Below are positions 8,514 to 17,097 of a stretch of DNA of 64,000 bases, one piece after another. Position numbers and translations under genes: made by a program. A model generated the notes under the pieces. It was given only the letters and a program-made list of their open reading frames with translations. It did not search any database and was not told the DNA's origin. The stretch covers positions 2,604,001 through 2,668,000 of the forward strand of contig OZ245773.1 of the NCBI GenBank assembly GCA_965227645.1. The letters run 5' to 3'. Source of the stretch: Flavimaribacter sp024343425 (GTDB lineage: Bacteria; Pseudomonadota; Alphaproteobacteria; Rhizobiales; Rhizobiaceae). Every line of letters begins with the position of its first letter. Position 1 is the stretch's first letter.

Positions 8514-9382
8514 ATGCGCGCTCCGAACAGACCTGTCGGCTTGAAAAGCAGCACCAATATGAACAGTACGAAAATGCCAAGCTGCCCCAGGCTGTCCCCC
8601 AGGAATAGCGAGGACGCGGCTTCAACGACACCGATCAGAAGACCGCCGAGCAGCGCGCCTGTGACCGACCCCATGCCACCGAGGACCACGATAGTGAAAG
8701 CAACCAGGACAAAGGCGCCGCCGGTTTGCGGATTTACGTAGAACACCGGCATCAACAGACCGGCCGCCACGGCCAGACAGGCTGATCCGACGGCGAACGT
8801 CATGGCGTAGATGTGATTGACGTCGATGCCGACAAGTCTGGCGCCAAGTTTCTCCTTCGCAACGGCGCGGATCGCCTTTCCGACGTCTGTCCGGTTGAGG
8901 ATGAGCCAGACGATGACGGCCGTCACCATGGTCGCCACGAACCCGACAGCGCGCGGCCAGGACAGAAGCAGCGGTCCGATTTCGATGACCCTGAAACCGT
9001 AATCCGTTGCGATCGTCCGGGTGTCGGACTTGAAGACGACCAGCAATCCATTCTCGATGACGATCGATATGCCAAGCGTGACCAGCAGGATGGAATTGTC
9101 GCGGCCATGACCGGCCGGGCCGATGATAAAGCGCTGCACGCCGTATCCGAGCCCGAACATGATCGGGGTGAGCATGAGGATCGACAGATAAGGGTCCAGA
9201 CCCGCATGTTCCCACAAAAGCCAGATACCGAACATGGACAGCGTCAAAAACGCGCCATGGGCGAAATTGACGATATGAAGAACCCCGTAGATCAGCGTGA
9301 GGCCGACGGCCACCAGCGCATAGACCGCGCCGAGCATGAGCCCGTTGATCAGCGCCTCCGCTATTATGGGGATGGGGTACAT
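8510..9382 (-). CDS. livH: branched-chain-type ABC transporter permease
   Basis: An integral membrane protein of 290 residues. It begins MYPIPIIAEALINGLMLGAV and continues with VGLTLIYGVLHIVNFAHGA, the LivH hallmark. ATG 9382 is preferred over a start ten codons upstream because it leaves a normal LivH N-terminus. It is separated from the binding-protein gene by 97 bases containing a stable hairpin, so expression probably drops here relative to the binding protein. Confidence 0.92.
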   Translation of the reverse strand: MYPIPIIAEALINGLMLGAVYALVAVGLTLIYGVLHIVNFAHGAFLTLSMFGIWLLWEHAGLDPYLSILMLTPIMFGLGYGVQRFIIGPAGHGRDNSILLVTLGISIVIENGLLVVFKSDTRTIATDYGFRVIEIGPLLLSWPRAVGFVATMVTAVIVWLILNRTDVGKAIRAVAKEKLGARLVGIDVNHIYAMTFAVGSACLAVAAGLLMPVFYVNPQTGGAFVLVAFTIVVLGGMGSVTGALLGGLLIGVVEAASSLFLGDSLGQLGIFVLFILVLLFKPTGLFGARI

Positions 9383-9442
9383 ATTACTCGTCCGCTGGGC
9401 CAGACGCCGCAACGCGCGTCAAGCCTTGTCGATGAAGTGGCG

Positions 9443-9466
9443 TCCCGGCGACGGATGCCGCCGGGA
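9443..9466 (-). promoter_or_regulatory. intercistronic hairpin between binding-protein gene and livH
   Basis: Perfect eight-base arms TCCCGGCG (9443-9450) and CGCCGGGA (9459-9466) enclose an eight-base loop, 13 bases after the stop of the binding-protein gene. No U-run follows. It is therefore more likely an mRNA-stabilising or attenuating stem, as commonly found after abundant periplasmic binding-protein genes, than a full terminator. Confidence 0.6.
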
Positions 9467-9479
9467 GCCGTCAATACGA

Positions 9480-10703
9480 TCAGTTGACCGGGAAGATCGG
9501 TTCGGCCTGCGCGTAGTCTTCCGGATAGATGACCTTGATGTCGCCGTTCTGCACCTGGGTGTTCAACGGCAATGCATTCTGGTTCTGTCCGGTCTCGTCA
9601 AACTTGACGATGCCATAGGGCATCACGGTCGGATCGAAATCCTGCGTCTTCAGAGTTTCGGTCAAGGCGGCTCTGTCGGAGGAGCCGGCCTTCTCCAGCG
9701 CCTGGGCGACGACATGGATCAGCGCATAGTTGGTGGGCGTGTTGTAGGCGTAGAACGTGCCTTCATCCTTGACCGCCTGCATCAGCTTCGCAGTCGCCGG
9801 ATGGTCGGGCATGCCCCAGTGATTGCAGTCCATCACGCCTTCGGCTGCTTCCGGATATTCGTTGACGAAGCGATAGGAAGACGCCGCGCCGCCGAAGATC
9901 GCGTAAATTCCCTTCGGCTTGACCCGCTGCTGCTGGAGCGTGCGCGCAAACAGAACGAACTCGTTGTAGTAGTGCGAAGGAATGATCAGGTCAGGATTGA
10001 GCGAGCGCAAGCGTAGCACGACGTTGGACATGTCGCGCGCCGGCGTCGGATGGCTGATCACCTCGACGATCTCGAAGCCCATGTCGGGAAGCTTTTCCTG
10101 CATCAGGCCGGCAAGGCCCGAACCGAAAAGGCCGTCCTCGTGGACGAGAGCGACGGTCTTCGCCTTGTCTTCCGCGGCCTCGTTCAGGCGCTGCAGATTG
10201 GCAAGGGCGATGGTTGTTGCGATGCTGAAGCTCGGTCCGAAACGGAACGTGTTTGAAAGCCCGCGTCCGGTGATCGCATCCGACACGGCCGTATCGACGA
10301 TGAACGGCAGGTCGTAGCGCGCCGCAGCCTGGGTGGCCGTCGTCGAAATGCCCGAGGCGAAGCCGCCTGTGATGATGCTCACGCCTTCGTCATTCAGGGT
10401 TTCCGTCGCCTGGGCGCCCGCCTCGGCGTTGGACTGGCTGTCGCCGATGATCAGTTCGATCGGCGCGCCGCCCAGGGACTTGATGCCGCCAGCGGCGTTC
10501 ACCTCTTCAACAGCGACCTTGGCGCCGATTGAAGCGAGCTGGCCGTCTCCAGCAAGAAATCCGCTCATCGGCTGCAGGAGACCGATCTTGACGGCCGCCG
10601 GCTGTGCGCGGAGCACGGTCGGGGCAGCGAGCGCGCCCACTCCAAGCGCAGCGGCTCCCTTCAGAACCGTACGGCGTGAAAGCGTATCTTTTACACTAGT
10701 CAT
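9480..10703 (-). CDS. branched-chain-type ABC transporter substrate-binding protein, Tat-exported
   Basis: A type I periplasmic binding protein (Peripla_BP_6/LivJ-like) of about 407 residues. The N-terminus has a twin-arginine signal (SRRTVLKGAAALG) and a cleavable AQP-type end, followed by VKIGLLQPMSGFLAGDGQ, the usual start of the mature domain. ATG 10703 is chosen because it places the Tat motif ten residues from the N-terminus and has AGGTGG before it. It captures the substrate imported by LivHMGF. It overlaps the end of the regulator gene by eight bases, so the regulator is the first cistron of this operon. Confidence 0.9.
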   Translation of the reverse strand: MTSVKDTLSRRTVLKGAAALGVGALAAPTVLRAQPAAVKIGLLQPMSGFLAGDGQLASIGAKVAVEEVNAAGGIKSLGGAPIELIIGDSQSNAEAGAQATETLNDEGVSIITGGFASGISTTATQAAARYDLPFIVDTAVSDAITGRGLSNTFRFGPSFSIATTIALANLQRLNEAAEDKAKTVALVHEDGLFGSGLAGLMQEKLPDMGFEIVEVISHPTPARDMSNVVLRLRSLNPDLIIPSHYYNEFVLFARTLQQQRVKPKGIYAIFGGAASSYRFVNEYPEAAEGVMDCNHWGMPDHPATAKLMQAVKDEGTFYAYNTPTNYALIHVVAQALEKAGSSDRAALTETLKTQDFDPTVMPYGIVKFDETGQNQNALPLNTQVQNGDIKVIYPEDYAQAEPIFPVN

Positions 10704-11523
10704 TGTTCCACCTCTTCCTGTTGGTGTGCGCCTGTGGCGCATTCTGGTTTTCCTTTTTCCGATCCGCCGGGCTCCAATAGCGGGCTCCATTGCCGCCCGA
10801 ACGAACCAGATCCATCCGGAAGCCGTACCGGTCCGGCCGGTAGCGCGCTTCGAGATACTCCATGCCCCTGCCCTGGCTGTCGAGAACCGTTCTCGTCAGC
10901 GAGACAAGCGCCGAACCGACCTTGACGTCGAGGGCTTCCGCCACATCCGGCGAGGCAAGCATTGCGCTGATTTCCTGCGATGCGGCGCTCGCTTTCAGGC
11001 CCGAACGCTCGATCAGCTCCAGCAAGGGATCCCTGGAGAGATCCTCTCGAGAGTAAAGGCGGCCGATCCTTTCGGGCACCTGCGCAGTGAGATAGGAGAA
11101 CGGCTCATCGTCGACGAGGCGGACCCTCACCGACCGTTGCACGCGCTCGTCCGCCTCCAGCTTAAGGGCTTCGCGAACATGGCTTTCGGGAACGACATAT
11201 TCGAACGACAGCATTCTGACAGCGGTGCTGCGCCCCATTTCCTTGAGATGGGTGAAAACGTTGGAGACGTCGGCGATCGCGGACTGCATCTTGCGATGCG
11301 ACTGCCTGACATAGGTTCCAGAACCAGCGCGCTTTTCCACGAGACCGTCGGCGACCAGTCCGTCGATCGCTCTCCTGACGGTCACCCGCGACACCGAATG
11401 CTCTTCCGCCAAAGCCTGCTCACCGGGCAGTTTCCCACTCTGGCCGAAGAGACCTTCAGTGATTCTGTCCCGAAGCAGAAGATAGACCCGATGGGTTTTG
11501 GCGGGTTGGGTTACCTGTGACAA
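10696..11523 (-). CDS. GntR-family regulator, HutC/UTRA type
   Basis: An N-terminal winged helix (GEQALAEEHSVSRVTVRRAIDGL) is followed by a C-terminal UTRA ligand-binding domain ending YLEARYRPDRYGFRMDL. The likely start is TTG 11523, about 275 residues; no ATG or GTG gives a sensible N-terminus because the frame further upstream runs into the promoter. It is related to the second UTRA regulator at 17098-17931 (shared VQR.VRVR and PFSYLT segments). It heads the transport/hyu operon and probably represses both that operon and the divergent one through the palindrome at 11560-11577. Confidence 0.85.
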   Translation of the reverse strand: MSQVTQPAKTHRVYLLLRDRITEGLFGQSGKLPGEQALAEEHSVSRVTVRRAIDGLVADGLVEKRAGSGTYVRQSHRKMQSAIADVSNVFTHLKEMGRSTAVRMLSFEYVVPESHVREALKLEADERVQRSVRVRLVDDEPFSYLTAQVPERIGRLYSREDLSRDPLLELIERSGLKASAASQEISAMLASPDVAEALDVKVGSALVSLTRTVLDSQGRGMEYLEARYRPDRYGFRMDLVRSGGNGARYWSPADRKKENQNAPQAHTNRKRWNND

Positions 11524-11557
11524 AAACGGCTGATCCGGTATTAAAAATGTTGCAATA

Positions 11558-11586
11558 GTTGTATTAATTATAATACAGATTGTCAA
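11558..11586 (-). promoter_or_regulatory. sigma-70-type promoter of the GntR/liv/hyu operon
   Basis: On the minus strand a consensus TTGACA (11581-11586) is followed after 17 bases by TACAAC (11558-11563). The predicted transcript starts about 25 bases before the TTG start codon of the regulator gene. The palindromic operator fills the spacer. Confidence 0.5.
11560..11577. promoter_or_regulatory. palindromic operator in divergent promoter region
   Basis: TGTATTA-ATTA-TAATACA: perfect seven-base inverted repeats with a four-base centre. It lies midway between the divergent GntR operon and flavoenzyme operon and overlaps promoter elements on both strands (TATAAT at 11569-11574 on plus; the spacer and -10 of the minus promoter). 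Size and position fit a dimeric GntR/UTRA operator; the protein-site pairing is inferred. Confidence 0.6.
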
Positions 11587-11663
11587 CGAGAACGCCACGC
11601 CGGAATCTGTGAATTTCCAGACATTTTTCGTGGCGAGGACTGGCGGCGCAGCAGCAGGGAGCC

Positions 11664-13658
11664 ATGACAGAAACCGACTTTCCGCATGTGATGAGCCCTC
11701 TGAACGTCGGACCGCTGACCTTCCGGAACCGCATCTTCGTTCCGGCCCACACCACCAATTACGGCGAGAACCACCTGCCGAGCGAGCGCCATCTCGCCTA
11801 TCACCGTGAACGCGCACGGGGCGGCGTCGGCGCAATCATCTTCGAATCCATACGCATTCACCTGAATTCTCTGGGCAGGCCGCAAGCGGTTCAGGGTTTC
11901 GATCCGTCCTGTATCGAACCGTTTCGCCGCATCACGGATGCGGTAAAGGCTGAAGGCGCATGCATTCTCGGCCAGGTGATCCATCTGGGCAGACAGGTCG
12001 AGGGCGATTTCGAGCGCACTGTGTCCTGGGGTGCATCGCCCATTCCGTGGACCGGCACTGCGCTTCCGCCGCGTCCGATGGACGAATACGACATGGAAGC
12101 GGTGATCGACGGGCATGTGCGCTCCGCGAGAAACCTCATCGAGGCCGGTTTCGACGGAATTGAACTGCAGATGGCGCACGGGCATCTCCTGCAGCAATTC
12201 ATCTCGCCGCTCTCCAACAAGCGCGACGATCGCTATGGCGGCTCGCTGGAAAACCGCCTGAGGTTTCCGATCGCCGTTCTGCTGGCCGTGCGCGAGGCGA
12301 TAGGGCCGGATCTGTGTCTCGGCATAAGGCTTTCCGGCAGCGAATATATCGACGGCGGTCTGGAGCCGGCGGAGGCGGAACAGGCGGCTCTTGCTCTTGC
12401 GAAGGCGTCGCGCGTCGACTTCTTCAATGTCAGCCACGCCGCCTATCACGGCAGCTATTCGCTGGCGACGCAGATGGCCGATATGGGTATGGATCCTGAG
12501 CCGTTTCGCGATCTGCCGGCTGGAATACGCTCGACGCTCAGAGAGGCGGGACACGAGATTCCGGTCTTCGCCGTATGCCGTTTCACAGGCCTCGCCGAGG
12601 CCGAATCCGTGATCGCCTCGGGGACCGCCGACGCTGTCGGCATGGCGAGAGCCCATCTGGCCGAGCCGGCGATCGTCCGCAAAACCATCGAAGGGCGCGT
12701 CGATGAGATACGGCCCTGCATCGCCTGTAATCAGGGATGCGCCGGCATGCTCGAACGCAACCTGCCAATACGATGCCTCGTCAATCCGCGCGCCGGACTG
12801 GAAGCCGAATGGGATGAACCCGAGATCAGCCAAGGCAGGCGAAAGCGCGTCCTGGTGGTCGGCGCTGGCGCGGCCGGGTGCGAAGCGGCCGCAACCTTGG
12901 CCTCCTTCGGTCACGAGGCGACAATCTGGGAAGCTTCGGAAGGACTGGGCGGCCAGTTGGCGGAGGCGCCGCGCCTTGCCCGGCGGAACAATTTCAGCAA
13001 ATTCCTCGACTATCAGGCCAGGAGCCTGGAACGCTACGGAATAACACCGGAATTCGGTGTGCGCGCCAATGCCGACATAATCGTCGAATTGGCGTCGAAA
13101 GAAGCCATAGACCACATCCTGCTTGCGACCGGCGCCGACGAGACCCGTCCGGACTTGCCCGGCGACGGACCGGTCGCCACCCAGATGGAAGCGCTGGATG
13201 CGCCCGACCGACTGGGAAATGACATCGCCTTCTGGGATCAGACCGGCGAATGGACGGCGCTTTCGCTGATCGAACACCTGGCGTCACAGGGCCGCAAGGT
13301 TACGGTTTTTACAGGCCCCGCCTCGATCGCCTGGAGAACCACCATCTATTCCACGCTGGCGAATTTCCGTCGCCTGCGCGAACTCGGCGTGCGCCTGCGC
13401 GCCTTGAGCAGACCGGTTCACTGGGACGGGAAAAACCTGTCCGTTGAAGATCTGTCCTGCGGCGAGGTGACTGTGACGCCGTTCAGCGGACTCGTCGGCG
13501 CGACCCATCGCCACGCCGACCAGAGCCTCTATCTGGAACTGCGCAAACGCGGCCTGCCGGTTACGCAAATCGGGGACAACAACGCGCCGAGAACGGCTCT
13601 TGAAGCCGTCTATCACGGACATCGCGCTGCCCGGGAAATTGCCGGAGCCGCCGCATGA
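11664..13658 (+). CDS. OYE-family NADH:flavin oxidoreductase with FeS and FAD domains (2,4-dienoyl-CoA reductase/trimethylamine dehydrogenase type)
   Basis: A 664-residue two-part flavoenzyme. The N-terminal TIM barrel binds FMN (starts SPLNVGPLTFRNRIFVPAH). It is followed by a 4Fe-4S cluster with C352, C355, C359 and C371, and a C-terminal Rossmann domain beginning VLVVGAGAAGCEAA. Family members reduce conjugated enoyl-CoAs or oxidatively demethylate amines. ATG 11664 has GGGAG just upstream. It heads a five-gene plus-strand operon, overlapping the next gene by four bases. Which reaction it performs is not evident. Confidence 0.9.
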   Translation: MTETDFPHVMSPLNVGPLTFRNRIFVPAHTTNYGENHLPSERHLAYHRERARGGVGAIIFESIRIHLNSLGRPQAVQGFDPSCIEPFRRITDAVKAEGACILGQVIHLGRQVEGDFERTVSWGASPIPWTGTALPPRPMDEYDMEAVIDGHVRSARNLIEAGFDGIELQMAHGHLLQQFISPLSNKRDDRYGGSLENRLRFPIAVLLAVREAIGPDLCLGIRLSGSEYIDGGLEPAEAEQAALALAKASRVDFFNVSHAAYHGSYSLATQMADMGMDPEPFRDLPAGIRSTLREAGHEIPVFAVCRFTGLAEAESVIASGTADAVGMARAHLAEPAIVRKTIEGRVDEIRPCIACNQGCAGMLERNLPIRCLVNPRAGLEAEWDEPEISQGRRKRVLVVGAGAAGCEAAATLASFGHEATIWEASEGLGGQLAEAPRLARRNNFSKFLDYQARSLERYGITPEFGVRANADIIVELASKEAIDHILLATGADETRPDLPGDGPVATQMEALDAPDRLGNDIAFWDQTGEWTALSLIEHLASQGRKVTVFTGPASIAWRTTIYSTLANFRRLRELGVRLRALSRPVHWDGKNLSVEDLSCGEVTVTPFSGLVGATHRHADQSLYLELRKRGLPVTQIGDNNAPRTALEAVYHGHRAAREIAGAAA

Positions 13659-14656
13659 AAATGCTCGTCACCGGCGCCGGGGGTTTCCTGGGGCTCAATC
13701 TTCTCGATCGGCTTCTTTCGAGCGGCCACAACGTGTGCGCCATCAACGATCGCCCGCTGGAACCAGTCGCTCTCGACGCATTCGCGGCCCTGCCCGGTTC
13801 TCTGAAGATCGTCACCGCGGATGTGCGCGACCGCTCCGCCGTCCACGAGGCACTGACAGCTTTCCGGCCCGAAGCCGTGCTTCACGCCTCCGCCATTACG
13901 CTAGGACCACAGGCAAGACTGGCGTCGGCCGAGCGGACGCTTTCGGTCAACACGCTTTCAACGCAGATCCTGCTCGAAGAGGCCGCTCAGGCAGGCGTCC
14001 GCCGCTTCGTCTACCCCTCCTCCTCCGCTGTGTACGGCCCAGCGCCCTTTGCGGGCCTGGTTACGGAAGCAACGGGAACGGCCCCCGCCGGGCTCTATGG
14101 CTATACGAAGCTCGCCAGCGAATTGCTGGTTGCGGAAGCTGGACGAAGCCGTGGACTTGAAACGGCGTGCGCGCGCATCACTGCGCTGTTCGGACCGTGG
14201 GAACACGATACGGGCGTGCGCGAAACGCTTTCGCCGCCCTGGCAGGTCGCCATGCGGATCAAGCGGAACGAGGCTATCCGGCTTCCGGACGGCGGCGCGC
14301 GCGACTGGACGTCAGGTCGCGACATCGCAAAGTGCCTGGAAATACTGCTCCTGGCGGAGTCCCTGCCCCACAGGATCTACAATCTGAGCCTCGGCGCGGT
14401 CTGGACGCCGCATCTGCTGTGCGCGGCCATGGGCGTGGAGCCCGGCCGATCAGAGCGCGAAGACCCGTCGGAGGTCGCCTATAATGACGATCTTTCGAAA
14501 TCCCGGCATCCTGTGAGCGGCGCGCTCTTCACAGAGGATTTCGGCTTTCAGTTCATGACGCCCGAAGAGGCCTGCGCGGATTACGCTGCCTGGCTCGACA
14601 CCAACGCCGGCCTGGGAATGGTCCGGCGGACAACACCGGATGGAGTTCCAAAATGA
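13655..14656 (+). CDS. NAD-dependent epimerase/dehydratase (extended SDR)
   Basis: The Rossmann motif VTGAGGFLGLNLL is at the N-terminus and the catalytic YGYTK near residue 150, with YPSSSAVYG before it: a complete extended-SDR active site in 333 residues. Members act on nucleotide sugars or on small hydroxy/keto acids. The start overlaps the flavoenzyme stop (ATGA), and its own end overlaps the following gene by four bases. The catabolic setting argues for a small-molecule dehydrogenase rather than a surface-sugar enzyme (inference). Confidence 0.85.
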   Translation: MKMLVTGAGGFLGLNLLDRLLSSGHNVCAINDRPLEPVALDAFAALPGSLKIVTADVRDRSAVHEALTAFRPEAVLHASAITLGPQARLASAERTLSVNTLSTQILLEEAAQAGVRRFVYPSSSAVYGPAPFAGLVTEATGTAPAGLYGYTKLASELLVAEAGRSRGLETACARITALFGPWEHDTGVRETLSPPWQVAMRIKRNEAIRLPDGGARDWTSGRDIAKCLEILLLAESLPHRIYNLSLGAVWTPHLLCAAMGVEPGRSEREDPSEVAYNDDLSKSRHPVSGALFTEDFGFQFMTPEEACADYAAWLDTNAGLGMVRRTTPDGVPK

Positions 14657-15075
14657 AGATATTATATACAGCAGAAGGCAAGGCCGTCGGCGGACGGACT
14701 GGCGCCGCCTCTACGCCAGACGGCGCGCTCGACCTGACGCTTGTGAAGCCTAAAGAGATGGGCGGTCCGGGCGAAGGCGGAACCAATCCGGAGCAATTGT
14801 TCGCCTGCGGCTATGCGGCCTGTTTCGTCTCGACGCTTGGCGTCATCGCGCAGATGGAGAAAACCGCCATCGGGACGCCGGAGGCCGTCGCCAAGGTTTC
14901 GATTGGTCCGAACGAGGACAAGCCGGGATATGGTCTGGCCGTGGAAATGACGGTGACCATTCCGGACGTCGACCGGGCCGCCGCCGAAAAGTTGCTGGAA
15001 AAGGCGCACGCCATGTGTCCCTATTCGAACGCAACGCGCGGAAATATTCCGGTCAAGATTACGCTGGCCGACTGA
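14653..15075 (+). CDS. Ohr/OsmC-family organic hydroperoxide reductase
   Basis: A 140-residue protein with the Ohr pattern: NPEQLFACGYAACF (C52 and C57) and a C-terminal CPYSNATRGN supplying the second redox Cys. Ohr enzymes reduce organic hydroperoxides using lipoyl or thiol reductants. Sitting between a flavin oxidoreductase and a hydro-lyase, it may detoxify peroxides made by the flavoenzyme (inference). Confidence 0.92.
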   Translation: MKILYTAEGKAVGGRTGAASTPDGALDLTLVKPKEMGGPGEGGTNPEQLFACGYAACFVSTLGVIAQMEKTAIGTPEAVAKVSIGPNEDKPGYGLAVEMTVTIPDVDRAAAEKLLEKAHAMCPYSNATRGNIPVKITLAD

Positions 15076-15088
15076 AAATCGAGGTTGA

Positions 15089-16495
15089 ATGCCGCTTACA
15101 CTGTTTGACAAGGTCTGGAACGAACATGTCGTCGTCACCCGCGAGGACGGCGAGGATCTTTTATGGATCGACCGGCATTTCGTTCACGAGGGATCGCATC
15201 ACGCCTTCGCCAAGCTCAAGGCGCGCGAGGCGAAAGCCGCAAGGCCGGACCTGACGTTCGGCGTGGCCGATCATTACGTGCCTGTGCGCACCCGCCGACG
15301 CGAAGACTTCGCGGATGATATCCGCACAATGCTGGGCCGGCTCGAAAACAACTGCGCCGAACAGAATATCGAATTATTCGGACTGGACGATCCACGCCAG
15401 GGCATCGTCCACGTCGTGGGACCAGAACAGGGCCTTACCCTTCCCGGCCTGACTCTCGTCTGCGGCGACAGCCATACCTCGACGCACGGCGCTTTCGGCG
15501 CGATCGCCTTCGGCATCGGCGCTTCCGAGGCGGCCCATGTGCTGATGACCCAGACGCTGTGGCAGATGAAGCCGAAACAGATGCGCATCACGGTGGACGG
15601 CGCGTTGCCCGAAGGCGTTTCGGCGAAGGACATTGCGCTCAACATTATCGCCAAGGTGGGTGCTGACGGCGCGCGCGGTCACGCGCTCGAATACGCCGGC
15701 TCCGCGATCCGGTCGCTGTCCATGGAAGGCCGGCTCACGCTCTGCAATCTCTCGATCGAGAGCGGCGCGCGCTGCGGCATGGTGGCCCCTGACGAGACGA
15801 CCTTCGAATGGATCCGGTCTCGGCCGCTCGCGCCGGCCGGCGCGCTGCTCGAACAGGCCATTGAACATTGGCGAACACTCCAATCAGATCCGGACGCCGC
15901 GTTCGACAGCGAAGTCTCGCTCGATGCGTCCAGCCTCGTTCCGACCGTCACCTGGGGCACGAGCCCGGAGGACGCCCTGCCGGTGACGGCCAGCCTGCCT
16001 GATCCCGCCAAAACGAGTGACCAGGCGAAAGCGCAGCATCAGCGCGAGGCGCTTGACTACATGGGACTGCGCCCCGGACAGCAGATAGAAGACATCGCCG
16101 TCGACCGTGTCTTTATCGGTTCGTGCACCAATTCCAGGATTGAGGATTTACGCGCGGCGGCAAAAGTTCTGGCCGGTCGCAAGGCCGTGGTGCCGGGCCT
16201 GGTCTCGCCAGGGTCAAGTCTGATCAAGGCCCGCGCCGAACAGGAAGGTCTCGATCGCATTTTTGTCGACGCCGGGCTCGAATGGGTCGAGGCCGGCTGT
16301 TCGATGTGCGTCGGCATGAACGGTGATCTGGTGGGCCCAGGCGAGCGCTGCGCATCGACGACCAACCGCAATTTCCGCGGTCGGCAAGGTCCGGGCGCGC
16401 GCACGCATCTCATGTCGCCCGCCATGGCGGCGGCCGCCGCCGTCACCGGACATCTGACAGATCTGCGCAAACTCGAAACCGGGGCGGCCGCATGA
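15089..16495 (+). CDS. leuC: 3-isopropylmalate dehydratase-like large subunit (aconitase family)
   Basis: 468 residues, the normal LeuC length. 4Fe-4S ligands are C346 (in SCTNSRIEDLR), C404 and C407 (in GCSMCVGMNGD). The substrate-site stretch GDSHTSTHGAFG and the LeuC-like opening LFDKVWNEHVV are present. It catalyses reversible water addition/removal on a 2-hydroxy diacid together with the small subunit encoded next (overlap of four bases). It lies in a catabolic operon with no other leucine genes, so a substrate such as citraconate or dimethylmaleate is as likely as isopropylmalate. Confidence 0.88.
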   Translation: MPLTLFDKVWNEHVVVTREDGEDLLWIDRHFVHEGSHHAFAKLKAREAKAARPDLTFGVADHYVPVRTRRREDFADDIRTMLGRLENNCAEQNIELFGLDDPRQGIVHVVGPEQGLTLPGLTLVCGDSHTSTHGAFGAIAFGIGASEAAHVLMTQTLWQMKPKQMRITVDGALPEGVSAKDIALNIIAKVGADGARGHALEYAGSAIRSLSMEGRLTLCNLSIESGARCGMVAPDETTFEWIRSRPLAPAGALLEQAIEHWRTLQSDPDAAFDSEVSLDASSLVPTVTWGTSPEDALPVTASLPDPAKTSDQAKAQHQREALDYMGLRPGQQIEDIAVDRVFIGSCTNSRIEDLRAAAKVLAGRKAVVPGLVSPGSSLIKARAEQEGLDRIFVDAGLEWVEAGCSMCVGMNGDLVGPGERCASTTNRNFRGRQGPGARTHLMSPAMAAAAAVTGHLTDLRKLETGAAA

Positions 16496-17094
16496 CGCCT
16501 TTCACCGCAATTTCCTCCGCTGCTGTCAGGCTTCCGCTCTCGAATGTCGATACGGACCAGTTGCTGCCGGCGCGCTTCATGAGTCAGCCGCGCTCGGAAG
16601 GCTATGGCGACTTCCTGCTTCACGATCTTGCGCGCAACGAGAACGGCGACCTGAAGCCGGACTTCGCGCTGAACGCCCCTGAGGCCAAAGGGGCACAGGT
16701 GCTGGTGGCGCGCCGGAATTTCGGCGGAGGGTCGTCGCGCGAGGGCGCCGTCTACGCGCTCGTCGATCATGGTTTTCGATGCGTGATCGCGCCGAGCTTT
16801 GGCGACATCTTTTCAAACAACGCCGCCAATAACGGCCTGTTGACCGCCCAAGCGGCCGAGGACGATGTGGAGTTTCTGCTGACGACGGAGGGAGACGTCT
16901 CCGTCGATCTCCGCGACTGCACGATCCATGCGGCGGGCCGGCGCATCGCCTTCGACATCAACCCGGTGAAACGCGAAAAACTTCTCAATGGCTGGGAGGA
17001 TGTCGACCTGACGCTCTCTCGCAAGGCCAAGATCGACGCATTTTCCGACCGGGACAGGCACAGGCGGCCCTGGCTCGTTCCCGCGCAGCGGTAG
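16492..17094 (+). CDS. leuD: 3-isopropylmalate dehydratase-like small subunit
   Basis: 200 residues, the length of proteobacterial LeuD. It has NVDTDQLLPARFM near the N-terminus and NFGGGSSREGAVYAL, matching the LeuD swivelling-domain motif NFGCGSSREHAPWAL with Cys to Gly and His to Gly changes. APSFGDIFSNN is the expected following block. The substitutions near the substrate-recognition loop fit a non-leucine substrate. It is the last gene of the plus operon and ends three bases from the stop of the convergent regulator. Confidence 0.88.
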   Translation: MTPFTAISSAAVRLPLSNVDTDQLLPARFMSQPRSEGYGDFLLHDLARNENGDLKPDFALNAPEAKGAQVLVARRNFGGGSSREGAVYALVDHGFRCVIAPSFGDIFSNNAANNGLLTAQAAEDDVEFLLTTEGDVSVDLRDCTIHAAGRRIAFDINPVKREKLLNGWEDVDLTLSRKAKIDAFSDRDRHRRPWLVPAQR

Positions 17095-17097
17095 TGC

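Noticed and set aside
11583..13277. 564-codon minus-strand open frame opposite the OYE-family gene
   Set aside because: The plus-strand protein has full FMN, FeS and FAD motifs; the antisense frame has none and would collide with the divergent promoter.
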